NCBI GenBank assembly: GCA_945868195.1
Contig: CAMBLP010000150.1
Location: 1-5,226 of the forward strand
Direction: 5' to 3'
From: Bordetella parapertussis
GTDB lineage: Bacteria > Pseudomonadota > Gammaproteobacteria > Burkholderiales > Burkholderiaceae_B
Length of the DNA: 5,226 nt
Shown here piece by piece: positions 1-5,226 of this stretch (positions within the stretch are counted from its first letter, which is position 1; each line of letters begins with the position of its first letter). A program made the translations under genes and the position numbers. The notes beneath the pieces were generated by a model. It saw only the letters and a program-made list of their open reading frames with translations, was not told the DNA's origin and did not search any database.

Positions 1-1476
1 CTCAAAATACCTGCGGGTGTACCCAGGGTTGTGAACAATCCTGAGGTGTCCTGGTGCTATCAGACCGAACCTGAGCCTGGTTTAAACGGACGCAGAATCG
101 GTTGGCCGCGTGGGAAAACCTTGGGTGGTTCGAGCAGTATCAATGGCCACGTCTACATGCGTGGCACCTCCGAGGATTACGATGCTTGGCGTGATGCCGG
201 TAATCCGGGTTGGGGTTGGTCCGATGTCTTGCCCGCTTTTAAAAGTACCGAGTGTCACTTTGCGGGAGCGTCCACCTATCATGGCGCAAAGGGCGAGCTC
301 AGAGTCTCTGCGCTTGAGGAACCGCATGTGGCGTCACAAGCTTTTGTGGCTGCGGCCATCAATGCCGGCATCCGCTCTAACGATGATTTTAATGGCGTGA
401 CGCAGGAAGGGGTGGGTTATGTGCAGTTGATGATCCACAAGGGGGTGCGCGCCTCCGCCGCTCGATCTTTTTTGCATCCCATCCGCAAGCGTTCAAACTT
501 AACAGTCAAGGTCAACGCCTTGGTTGAGCGTGTTTTATTTGAAGGTAAAAAAGCGATTGGAGTACGTTGTCTCATCAACGGTCAGTTGATGAATGTTGGC
601 GCGGGTGAGGTGATTTTGTCAGGGGGTGCGATTAATACACCGCAGATCTTGATGCTCTCTGGAGTTGGACCTGGCGATCATCTGCGTGAACACGGCATTG
701 AGGTATTGCATCATGCACCCGGGGTGGGAATGAACTTGCATGATCATGTCTATGTGCATAGTTTGGCCAGTGTGGACCCCGTGTTTTCTATCAATCATAA
801 AATCTCCAGCAATGTGAGGATGATCCCTGAGGTCCTGCGTTATCTGGTGTCTAAAAAAGGTTTACTCAACTCCGCTGCGGCGCAGGTTGGACTTTTTGCG
901 CGCTCTGGTGTCAACAGTGATCGAGTCGATCTGCAGATGCAAATGCGCCCCTTTAGTATGTTGGGTGCAGGCGGTATGTACCGTGCCGGCAAAGCGCCTG
1001 CGATCACAGCTTCGTGCGGCTTGTTGCATGTGTATTCAAAAGGGAGCTTGACGCTGCAGTCTGCAGATTTTCGTCAGGCGCCACGGATGTTTGCAAACTA
1101 TCTGGCCGATGAGCGTGATGTTAAACCGCTGATTGTGGGTCTTAAAATTATTCGTCAGATCTATCAGACATCGCCTTTTAAAGAGCATGTCAGAGCAGAA
1201 TCTTTGCCCGGACCCGAATGCGTGACGGATCATGATTTTGAGCAATACATCCGTGAGCAGTCGCAGACGATGTATCACCCGGTTGGCACATGTCGGATGG
1301 GACCAGATGAACATGGCGTGGTGGATCACCGCTTGCGCGTCAAAGGTCTTGCTGGGTTGCGCATCGTCGATGCCTCTGTCATGCCAGAGGTGCCAAGCGG
1401 CAATACCAGTGCGCCTGTCATCATGATTGCTGAGCGGGCTTCGCAGATGATTTTGGAAGATCGTGTGCTTGATTAA
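1..1476 (+). CDS. GMC-family FAD-dependent oxidoreductase (choline/alcohol dehydrogenase-like), 5' truncated by window edge
   Basis: The reading frame is open from the first base and ends at TAA 1474-1476, giving 491 in-window residues (numbered here from the first codon). The GTG at 31 is not the real start, because family-like sequence continues upstream of it. About 45 N-terminal residues, including the GxGxxG FAD-binding motif, should lie outside the window; the whole protein would be near 535 residues, normal for the family. Seen directly: the TEPEP segment, the first GMC signature around GGSSSING (residues 42-49), the second signature GAINTPQILMLSGVG (209-223), and the C-terminal HPVGTCRMG and PSGNTSAP motifs. 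His426 and Asn468 match the catalytic His/Asn pair of GMC enzymes. Family members oxidise alcohols (choline, aliphatic alcohols, polyols, sugars) with FAD and pass electrons to a quinone, another acceptor or oxygen. The substrate cannot be read from the sequence; a choline role is not supported, as no betaine aldehyde dehydrogenase gene is visible. The next gene follows after 60 nt on the same strand, so the two are probably co-transcribed. Confidence 0.93.
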   Translation, partial: LKIPAGVPRVVNNPEVSWCYQTEPEPGLNGRRIGWPRGKTLGGSSSINGHVYMRGTSEDYDAWRDAGNPGWGWSDVLPAFKSTECHFAGASTYHGAKGELRVSALEEPHVASQAFVAAAINAGIRSNDDFNGVTQEGVGYVQLMIHKGVRASAARSFLHPIRKRSNLTVKVNALVERVLFEGKKAIGVRCLINGQLMNVGAGEVILSGGAINTPQILMLSGVGPGDHLREHGIEVLHHAPGVGMNLHDHVYVHSLASVDPVFSINHKISSNVRMIPEVLRYLVSKKGLLNSAAAQVGLFARSGVNSDRVDLQMQMRPFSMLGAGGMYRAGKAPAITASCGLLHVYSKGSLTLQSADFRQAPRMFANYLADERDVKPLIVGLKIIRQIYQTSPFKEHVRAESLPGPECVTDHDFEQYIREQSQTMYHPVGTCRMGPDEHGVVDHRLRVKGLAGLRIVDASVMPEVPSGNTSAPVIMIAERASQMILEDRVLD

Positions 1477-1524
1477 AATGAAGTGCGCGTGCCGCATCAT
1501 GTTATTTGGTTATTAGTCACATTT

Positions 1525-1532
1525 AAGAGAGA
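1525..1532 (+). promoter_or_regulatory. Ribosome binding site deciding the start of the enolase-superfamily gene
   Basis: A purine run, AAGAGAGA, ends 4 nt before the ATG at 1537. It is only a partial match to the Shine-Dalgarno consensus. It supports ATG 1537 over the in-frame GTG at 1483, whose extra 18 residues do not look like family sequence. The rest of the 60-nt gap after the GMC gene shows no terminator and no convincing promoter, which fits one transcript for both genes. Confidence 0.55.
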
Positions 1533-1536
1533 CATA

Positions 1537-2700
1537 ATGAAAATTGTAAAAGTTGTACCTTGGCATGTGGGTCAGTTTATGTTCGTACGGGTTGAGACGG
1601 ACGAGGGCATTACTGGCTTTGGTGAGGCCGGAACCTGGGGGCATATTGAAGCTGCTGGGGCATGTATCAAGAGATTCGCTGAGTACTTGGAGGGTAAAGA
1701 TCCATACCCTATCGAGCATCACTGGAATGTGATGCATCGCTTCAGCTATTTTCAAGGTCTAGCGGAAAATGCCGCGATCTCGGCCATTGATATGGCGCTT
1801 TGGGACATCAAGGGTAAAGCCTTGAATGTGCCTATTTATGAGTTGTTAGGTGGCGCTGCGAGAACTAAAGCGCGTATCTATGGCCATATCTACGAGAACA
1901 CGATTGAAAAAATGCTGGTGGAGTGTGAAGTAAAAATGAATGCCGGCTTTACCGCATTTGGTCACCTTAATCCTTTTCTGGATGAGGGCGACGATCAGAT
2001 TTACTTCAAGACACACATCAAGAAAATGCGAGATGCGATCGAGAACACAGAGCGCATGCGCGAGGTGGTGGGTGATCGCGTTGATTTGCTTCTAGAGATT
2101 CATCGTCGTTTGACGCCTGCGGAGGCGATTGTTTTCGCGCGCGGCATTGAGCATACGCATCCGATGTTCATTGAAGATCCGATTCGTCCCGAGAGCAATG
2201 ATGCGATGGCGCGTGTCGCAGAAAAAATCCATGTTCCTATTGCGACAGGTGAACGCTTCTCCAATATTTATGAGTTTCAAATGTTGATGGCCAGAGGAGG
2301 GGTTGAGTACGCACGCGTCGACTTATGTCTCTGTGGCGGTATCACAGGTGCAAAAAAAGTTGCAGCAATCGCCGAGGCGTATCAAGTGCAAATCGTCCCG
2401 CATAACCCTCTCTCGCCGATCGGTTTGGCGGCGTGTTTACAGCTTGCCGCCTCTATTCCAAATTTCGCGATTCAAGAATATGCGACTGGTTTTGAGTCTG
2501 GTAAATTTGAGTCTCTACCGATTCACTTGGGCAGTAACGTGGTCGATAAGGTGCCATTACCCAAAGATGGCTTTGTCGACATTCCTAACGGTCCTGGCTT
2601 GGGAATGAACATCTTGCCAGATGCTCACAAGATTAGACCCCCTCTCGTCAAGCCAATCTCAATGCGTCCGCATTTCGACGGCTTCATTGTCGATCAGTAA
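1537..2700 (+). CDS. Enolase-superfamily dehydratase, mandelate racemase/muconate lactonizing family, galactonate dehydratase-like
   Basis: A 387-residue protein, the usual length for the family. The N-terminal capping domain (about residues 1-120) contains the family-typical GFGEAGTWG loop and the AISAIDMALWDIKGKA segment with LLGG; a C-terminal TIM-barrel domain follows. Seen directly: Glu187 and His189 in EIHRR, Glu213 in IEDP, Glu239 in ATGER, His289 in PHNP and Glu314 in IQEY. Their spacing is the same as in E. coli D-galactonate dehydratase as I recall it (Asp183, His185, Glu209, Glu235, His285, Glu310), each shifted by four. These would be three Mg2+ ligands, the two general acid/base histidines, and a Glu behind the second His. 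The inferred reaction is Mg2+-dependent removal of water from an aldonic acid to give a 2-keto-3-deoxy acid, in the cytoplasm. The odd point is Glu, not Asp, at the first ligand; I recall this form in uncharacterised relatives, so the substrate may differ from galactonate. It follows the GMC oxidoreductase gene and is probably in the same sugar- or alcohol-catabolic operon. No aldolase or kinase gene is visible to complete the pathway. Confidence 0.9.
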   Translation: MKIVKVVPWHVGQFMFVRVETDEGITGFGEAGTWGHIEAAGACIKRFAEYLEGKDPYPIEHHWNVMHRFSYFQGLAENAAISAIDMALWDIKGKALNVPIYELLGGAARTKARIYGHIYENTIEKMLVECEVKMNAGFTAFGHLNPFLDEGDDQIYFKTHIKKMRDAIENTERMREVVGDRVDLLLEIHRRLTPAEAIVFARGIEHTHPMFIEDPIRPESNDAMARVAEKIHVPIATGERFSNIYEFQMLMARGGVEYARVDLCLCGGITGAKKVAAIAEAYQVQIVPHNPLSPIGLAACLQLAASIPNFAIQEYATGFESGKFESLPIHLGSNVVDKVPLPKDGFVDIPNGPGLGMNILPDAHKIRPPLVKPISMRPHFDGFIVDQ

Positions 2701-2718
2701 GATTTGGCATGTATTGAT

Positions 2719-2769
2719 GTCAAGCAGGGTCCCAGGTCTTGGGACCCTCCTCAAGGTGAGTCTTGACGT
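2719..2769. terminator. Nested inverted repeat between convergent genes, candidate bidirectional terminator
   Basis: The inner hairpin is a perfect 9-bp stem, AGGGTCCCA (2726-2734) and TGGGACCCT (2740-2748), around a 5-nt GGTCT loop. An outer arm GTCAAG (2719-2724) pairs with CTTGAC (2762-2767), extendable by one wobble pair and one A-T pair to 2717 and 2769. It starts 18 nt after the stop codon of the dehydratase gene and lies 38 nt past the stop of the minus-strand DUF1993 gene, the expected place for a shared terminator. No T-tract follows the stem on either strand, so it is not a classic intrinsic terminator. It could instead protect 3' ends from exonucleases or assist Rho-dependent ending. 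The remaining bases of the 106-nt gap show nothing I can name. Confidence 0.55.
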
Positions 2770-2806
2770 GTGCGTCGTTAGACTGCGTCAATGGGTCTAG
2801 CTGTAT

Positions 2807-3316
2807 TTAATACGTCCCCATGTAGTCTTTTTTCCCGATCTCTACGCCGTTGTGACGCAGCAGGTTATAGGCAGTTGTCACATGAAAGAAAAACTGTGGC
2901 ATGCCGTATTTCAGCGCATAGTCTTCGACGGTGAGCTTTTTCTCTTTTGGCGTGCCGGGACGTAAAACGACTTCTTTGACGGCACTGCCATTGAGCTGCT
3001 CTGCGGTCATGCCTTCGATGAGCGCGAGTGTTTTGGCGATACGTTGCTGCAGCTCTGCAAAGCTTTGCTCGCTGTCTTCGTAGGCGGCGACTTCAACACC
3101 TGCGATGCGTGCTGGAACGCTTTTGGCAAAGTCGCAGGCGATCTGAACTTGGCGCACCAGTGGCAGCATGTCGGGAAACAGGCGCGACTGCAACAACACG
3201 GCAGGATCAAATTTACGGTTTTGCGCGTGTTCTTCGCCCTTTTTGAGCACGTCACTCAGTGCCAACAGCATTTGTTTGAAAACAGGGACGGTTGCGCTAT
3301 AGAGGGAAATAGACAT
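2807..3316 (-). CDS. DUF1993 family protein (DinB-like helical fold)
   Basis: A 169-residue protein of unknown function that I recognise as DUF1993 by its opening (SLYSATVPVFKQML), the SRLFPDMLPLVRQVQIACDFAK segment, and the C-terminal HVTTAYNLLRHNGVEIGKKDY segment. Length is typical of the family. Members are predicted to be small soluble all-helical proteins related to the DinB/YfiT-like four-helix fold. The two C-terminal histidines (His145, His155) are in the region where DinB-like proteins often bind metal, but no enzymatic role is established and I do not assign one. There is no signal peptide and no clear membrane segment. The start at ATG 3316 is chosen because AGGATA lies 6 nt upstream (3323-3328, minus strand); the longer GTG start at 3367 adds 17 residues that do not resemble the family. 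The gene is divergent from umuDC across a 104-nt gap and converges on the dehydratase gene, so it is probably transcribed alone. Confidence 0.88.
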   Translation of the reverse strand: MSISLYSATVPVFKQMLLALSDVLKKGEEHAQNRKFDPAVLLQSRLFPDMLPLVRQVQIACDFAKSVPARIAGVEVAAYEDSEQSFAELQQRIAKTLALIEGMTAEQLNGSAVKEVVLRPGTPKEKKLTVEDYALKYGMPQFFFHVTTAYNLLRHNGVEIGKKDYMGTY

Positions 3317-3349
3317 GATTTCTATCCTGTTGAGGCTAAGTTGAGATTG

Positions 3350-3377
3350 ATTAAAGCATGATCTCACTCATTGAAAA
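3350..3377 (-). promoter_or_regulatory. Possible promoter of the DUF1993 gene
   Basis: On the minus strand, TTTAAT (3350-3355) could be a -10 element, and TTTTCA (3372-3377), 16 nt further upstream, a weak -35 element. The predicted transcript would start near 3343 and have a leader of about 26 nt holding the AGGATA ribosome site. The match is modest and the region is AT-rich, so a chance match is quite possible. Confidence 0.25.
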
Positions 3378-3384
3378 ATTTCGT

Positions 3385-3414
3385 TTGGTTGTATCCAAAT
3401 GTTAATCGTATACT
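3385..3414 (+). promoter_or_regulatory. Predicted sigma-70 promoter of umuDC
   Basis: TTGGTT (3385-3390) and TATACT (3409-3414) are separated by 18 nt and resemble -35 and -10 elements. The -10 box shares bases 3411-3414 with the LexA operator, so bound repressor would block RNA polymerase. The expected transcription start, about 7 nt after the -10 box, falls at 3420-3422, that is, on the A of the umuD start codon. Confidence 0.6.
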
Positions 3415-3430
3415 GTATTTATGTACAGTA
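3411..3430 (+). promoter_or_regulatory. LexA operator (SOS box) of umuDC
   Basis: A 20-bp site with perfectly palindromic arms, TACTGT and ACAGTA, and an 8-nt AT-rich centre. This is the CTGT-N8-ACAG operator known from Gamma- and Betaproteobacteria, and it is very close to the operator of E. coli umuDC. It overlaps the predicted -10 element and the first codons of umuD (ATG 3421-3423 lies in the central spacer). It implies repression by LexA and induction after DNA damage through RecA-stimulated LexA self-cleavage. Confidence 0.93.
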
Positions 3431-3912
3431 TATTTGCACTCAAATCCCCCGTCGCCAAAGCGGAGCCCAACTTAACTCAAACGCCTATTCATGCGGCTTT
3501 AGAGCCAGTTGCGCATGATCTGCCGCTCTTGGCACATCGAATCAGTGCGGGTTTTCCTTCGCCTGCGGCCGATTACATTGAGGTCGGGCTGGATCTCAAT
3601 GATTACTTAGTCCGCAACAAGCCGGCGACCTTTTTGTTCACGGTCAAAGGGGACTCGATGTCGGGCGCTAGCATCGAGGAGGGCGACAAGGTCATTGTGG
3701 ATCGTGCGCTGACGCCCAAGCATCGCGATATTGTGGTGGCGGTCGTGGATGGCGATTACACGCTCAAGCGGCTGTTCAAGCATCGGGGGCGCGTTGAATT
3801 GCGCGCTGAAAATCCTGCATACCAACACATCGAGTTTAAAGACGGTAGCGAGTTATTGGTCTGGGGTGTCGTGGTGGGTGTCGTGCGTCGTTACTCTGCG
3901 CGAGGCGGGTGA
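3421..3912 (+). CDS. umuD: UmuD, autoproteolytic subunit of DNA polymerase V (S24 peptidase family)
   Basis: A 163-residue protein, longer than E. coli UmuD (139). Its core closely follows Umu[12 protein letters not shown] after the cleavage site, GDSM with the nucleophile Ser79, and the general base Lys116 in DYTLKRL. The Ser-Lys spacing of 37 residues equals Ser60-Lys97 in E. coli. The predicted self-cleavage bond is Ala43-Gly44; E. coli UmuD has Cys-Gly, whereas LexA and, as I recall, MucA have Ala-Gly. RecA-ssDNA filaments would stimulate cleavage to UmuD', whose dimer joins UmuC to form translesion polymerase V. The arm before the cleavage site is 43 residues instead of 24 and is not recognisable as UmuD sequence. 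ATG 3421 is the only ATG before the core. The only other in-frame candidate, TTG 3529, would leave just seven residues before the scissile bond and lacks a ribosome site. ATG 3421 also has no Shine-Dalgarno and sits inside the LexA operator, suggesting leaderless translation. The stop TGA overlaps the umuC ATG by one base. Confidence 0.93.
   Translation: MYSIFALKSPVAKAEPNLTQTPIHAALEPVAHDLPLLAHRISAGFPSPAADYIEVGLDLNDYLVRNKPATFLFTVKGDSMSGASIEEGDKVIVDRALTPKHRDIVVAVVDGDYTLKRLFKHRGRVELRAENPAYQHIEFKDGSELLVWGVVVGVVRRYSARGG
3902..3905 (+). promoter_or_regulatory. umuC ribosome binding site inside the end of umuD
   Basis: GAGG lies 6 nt before the umuC ATG at 3912 and is within the last codons of umuD. 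With the TGATG stop/start overlap it indicates translational coupling. It fixes the umuC start at ATG 3912 rather than the GTG one codon earlier at 3909. Confidence 0.7.
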
Positions 3913-5210
3913 TGTCGGCGATCTCTACGCATTCGCCACAGTTCGCACTCGTAGACGTCAATAATTTTTATGTCTCTTGTGAGCGCGTGTTTAAACCCAA
4001 GCTCGAAGGCATCCCGATTGTCGTGTTGTCTAACAACGATGGCTGTGCGGTGGCGCGCAGTAATGAGGTCAAAGCGCTAGGCGTCAAAATGGGTACGCCT
4101 TGGTTCAAGATGAAGGATCTCGCGCGTGAGCAAGGCATTCTGGCTTTTTCCTCCAATTACACACTCTACGGGGATATGAGTAATCGGGTGGTGCAGATTT
4201 TGCGGGACTTTGCGCCCGACACCGAGGTCTATAGCATTGATGAGTCTTTTTTACGTATTGAAACGGTTGCGCCTCTTTATGGGGGCGCGGTCGCAATGGG
4301 TCAGCAGATGCGTGAACGCATCAAACAGTGGACGGGGTTGCCTGTTTGTGTCGGTGTAGGACCGACTAAAACACTTGCGAAGTTCGCCAATCATTTAGCT
4401 AAGAAAAATCCCGAGTTTGAGGGCGTGTGCGATCTGCATGTGATTCCGCGCCCGGAGCGTGTGCGCTGGATGAGTAGTATTGAGGTGGGGGAGGTCTGGG
4501 GCGTGGGCGGACGCATCGCGCGACGTCTAGAGGTGATGGGCATTCATACAGTGCTGGATCTGCGCAATGCCTCACCCAAAGAAATGCGCAGGCACTTTGG
4601 CGTGGTGATGGAGCGCACCTGTAATGAGTTGCGGGGGATTTCCTGTCTAGCACTCGACGATATCGCACAGCCCAAACAACAAATCATGTCTTCGCGTAGT
4701 TTTGGTCGGCCAGTTGAAACCATCGAGGAATTGCGTGAGGCGCTTGCGAGTTATTTATCGCGTGCCGCTGAAAAGCTACGCACACAACAGTCCGTCTCGG
4801 CCGCGGTGTATGTATTTATCCAGACCAATCGGTTCAACAAGGAGGAGCAATACAACGCGGGTCTCACGGTGCCGATGCTTGAGCCGACTGACGATACGCT
4901 CACGCTCACGGCGGCTGCGATCGCAGGGCTTGAGGTGATGTATCGCTCGGGGTATCGCTATAAGAAAGCGGGTGTGATGCTGACTCTTTTATCGGATAAG
5001 CACGCGCGGCAGGCGAGTATTTTTGACAATCTCATGATGACGCAACGCTCGACCAAACTGATGACAGCAATCGATATGATCAATCGAGATCATGGACGCG
5101 GTACGGTGCGCTCGGGTGTGAGCGGCTTTACGCAAAACTGGGCGATGCGCAATGAAAATCGCTCACCGAGATACACGACACGTTGGGATGAGTTACCGCT
5201 GGTGTCATAG
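3912..5210 (+). CDS. umuC: UmuC, Y-family catalytic subunit of DNA polymerase V
   Basis: A full-length 432-residue protein (E. coli UmuC has 422). The Y-family palm/fingers domain covers about residues 10-155, with the metal-binding Asp15 in [12 protein letters not shown] and Asp110-Glu111 in YSIDESF. The 95-residue spacing equals Asp6 to Asp101 of E. coli. Tyr20 in NNFY corresponds to the steric-gate Tyr11 that excludes ribonucleotides. The thumb/helix-hairpin region follows ([17 protein letters not shown]), then the little-finger domain beginning near SSRSFG (260-265). QASIF (367-371) fits the pentapeptide that binds the beta sliding clamp, comparable to QLNLF in E. coli. The C-terminal DUF4113-type tail ends with [10 protein letters not shown], typical of UmuC. 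With UmuD' the enzyme copies damaged DNA in the cytoplasm at the price of mutations. All catalytic residues are present and the frame is intact, so it should be functional. It is transcribed with umuD from the LexA-controlled promoter. Only 16 nt remain after the stop; no terminator can be judged. Confidence 0.96.
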   Translation: MSAISTHSPQFALVDVNNFYVSCERVFKPKLEGIPIVVLSNNDGCAVARSNEVKALGVKMGTPWFKMKDLAREQGILAFSSNYTLYGDMSNRVVQILRDFAPDTEVYSIDESFLRIETVAPLYGGAVAMGQQMRERIKQWTGLPVCVGVGPTKTLAKFANHLAKKNPEFEGVCDLHVIPRPERVRWMSSIEVGEVWGVGGRIARRLEVMGIHTVLDLRNASPKEMRRHFGVVMERTCNELRGISCLALDDIAQPKQQIMSSRSFGRPVETIEELREALASYLSRAAEKLRTQQSVSAAVYVFIQTNRFNKEEQYNAGLTVPMLEPTDDTLTLTAAAIAGLEVMYRSGYRYKKAGVMLTLLSDKHARQASIFDNLMMTQRSTKLMTAIDMINRDHGRGTVRSGVSGFTQNWAMRNENRSPRYTTRWDELPLVS

Positions 5211-5226
5211 TCCGGATCGAAGATGA

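Noticed and set aside
1036..1500. Open frame of 154 codons on the minus strand opposite the GMC gene
   Set aside because: It lies opposite a clearly conserved coding region, its product is rich in Arg, His, Cys and Trp like a shadow translation, and no family is recognisable.
1483..1536. GTG start at 1483 adding 18 residues to the enolase-superfamily protein
   Set aside because: The extra residues do not resemble the family, there is no ribosome site before the GTG, and ATG 1537 begins with the typical MKIVKV opening after a purine-rich run.
2801..2816. Possible second LexA box near the end of the DUF1993 gene (CTGTATTTA, like the start of the umuDC operator)
   Set aside because: Only the CTGT half is present; the expected ACAG after eight bases is CGTC instead, and the position overlaps a gene end rather than a promoter.
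3044..3361. Plus-strand open frame of 105 codons opposite the DUF1993 gene
   Set aside because: It mirrors a recognised protein family on the other strand and has no credible start region or recognisable product.
3317..3367. GTG start at 3367 (minus strand) adding 17 residues to the DUF1993 protein
   Set aside because: ATG 3316 has a good AGGATA site at proper spacing and begins with the family-like MSISLYS opening.
3529..3531. TTG at 3529 as an alternative umuD start
   Set aside because: It would leave only seven residues before the self-cleavage bond and has no Shine-Dalgarno; this would make UmuD almost pre-processed, which is less likely than the ATG at 3421.
1..5226. A novel defence system, mobile element, CRISPR array or RNA gene
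   Set aside because: All long conserved frames belong to recognised families, no direct-repeat array, transposase, integrase or tRNA-like fold was seen by eye, and the gaps between genes are at most 106 nt.

Overview
The window carries five protein genes and reads like an ordinary stretch of proteobacterial chromosome with moderate base composition. No RNA gene, insertion sequence, CRISPR array or origin was seen. The LexA operator of the CTGT-N8-ACAG type and the UmuD/UmuC pair point to Beta- or Gammaproteobacteria. A betaproteobacterium of the order Burkholderiales is my best guess from the flavour of the proteins, but the sequence does not prove it.

Layout. (1) Positions 1-1476, plus strand: the C-terminal nine tenths of a GMC-family FAD-dependent alcohol/choline-dehydrogenase-like oxidoreductase; its start lies outside the window. 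(2) Positions 1537-2700, plus strand: an enolase-superfamily (mandelate racemase/muconate lactonizing type) enzyme that matches the active-site spacing of D-galactonate dehydratase, with Glu instead of Asp at the first metal ligand. These two genes are 60 nt apart and probably form the end of a catabolic operon that oxidises a polyol, sugar or related alcohol and dehydrates an acid-sugar. The actual substrate is unknown. (3) Positions 2701-2806: the gap between convergent genes, holding a strong nested inverted repeat. (4) Positions 2807-3316, minus strand: a DUF1993 protein. (5) Positions 3317-3420: a divergent intergenic region with the SOS-type promoter. (6) Positions 3421-3912 and 3912-5210, plus strand: umuD and umuC, overlapping by one base, encoding the autoprocessed subunit and the catalytic subunit of the error-prone DNA polymerase V.

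The most notable point is the start of the umuDC operon. A perfect LexA-type operator (TACTGT-N8-ACAGTA, 3411-3430) lies across the predicted -10 element, the predicted transcription start and the only plausible umuD start codon (ATG at 3421). No Shine-Dalgarno sequence precedes that ATG. The simplest reading is a LexA-controlled, leaderless umuD message, with umuC translated by coupling through its own GAGG site. The rest is recognisable, known biology; I saw no evidence for an undescribed multi-gene system.
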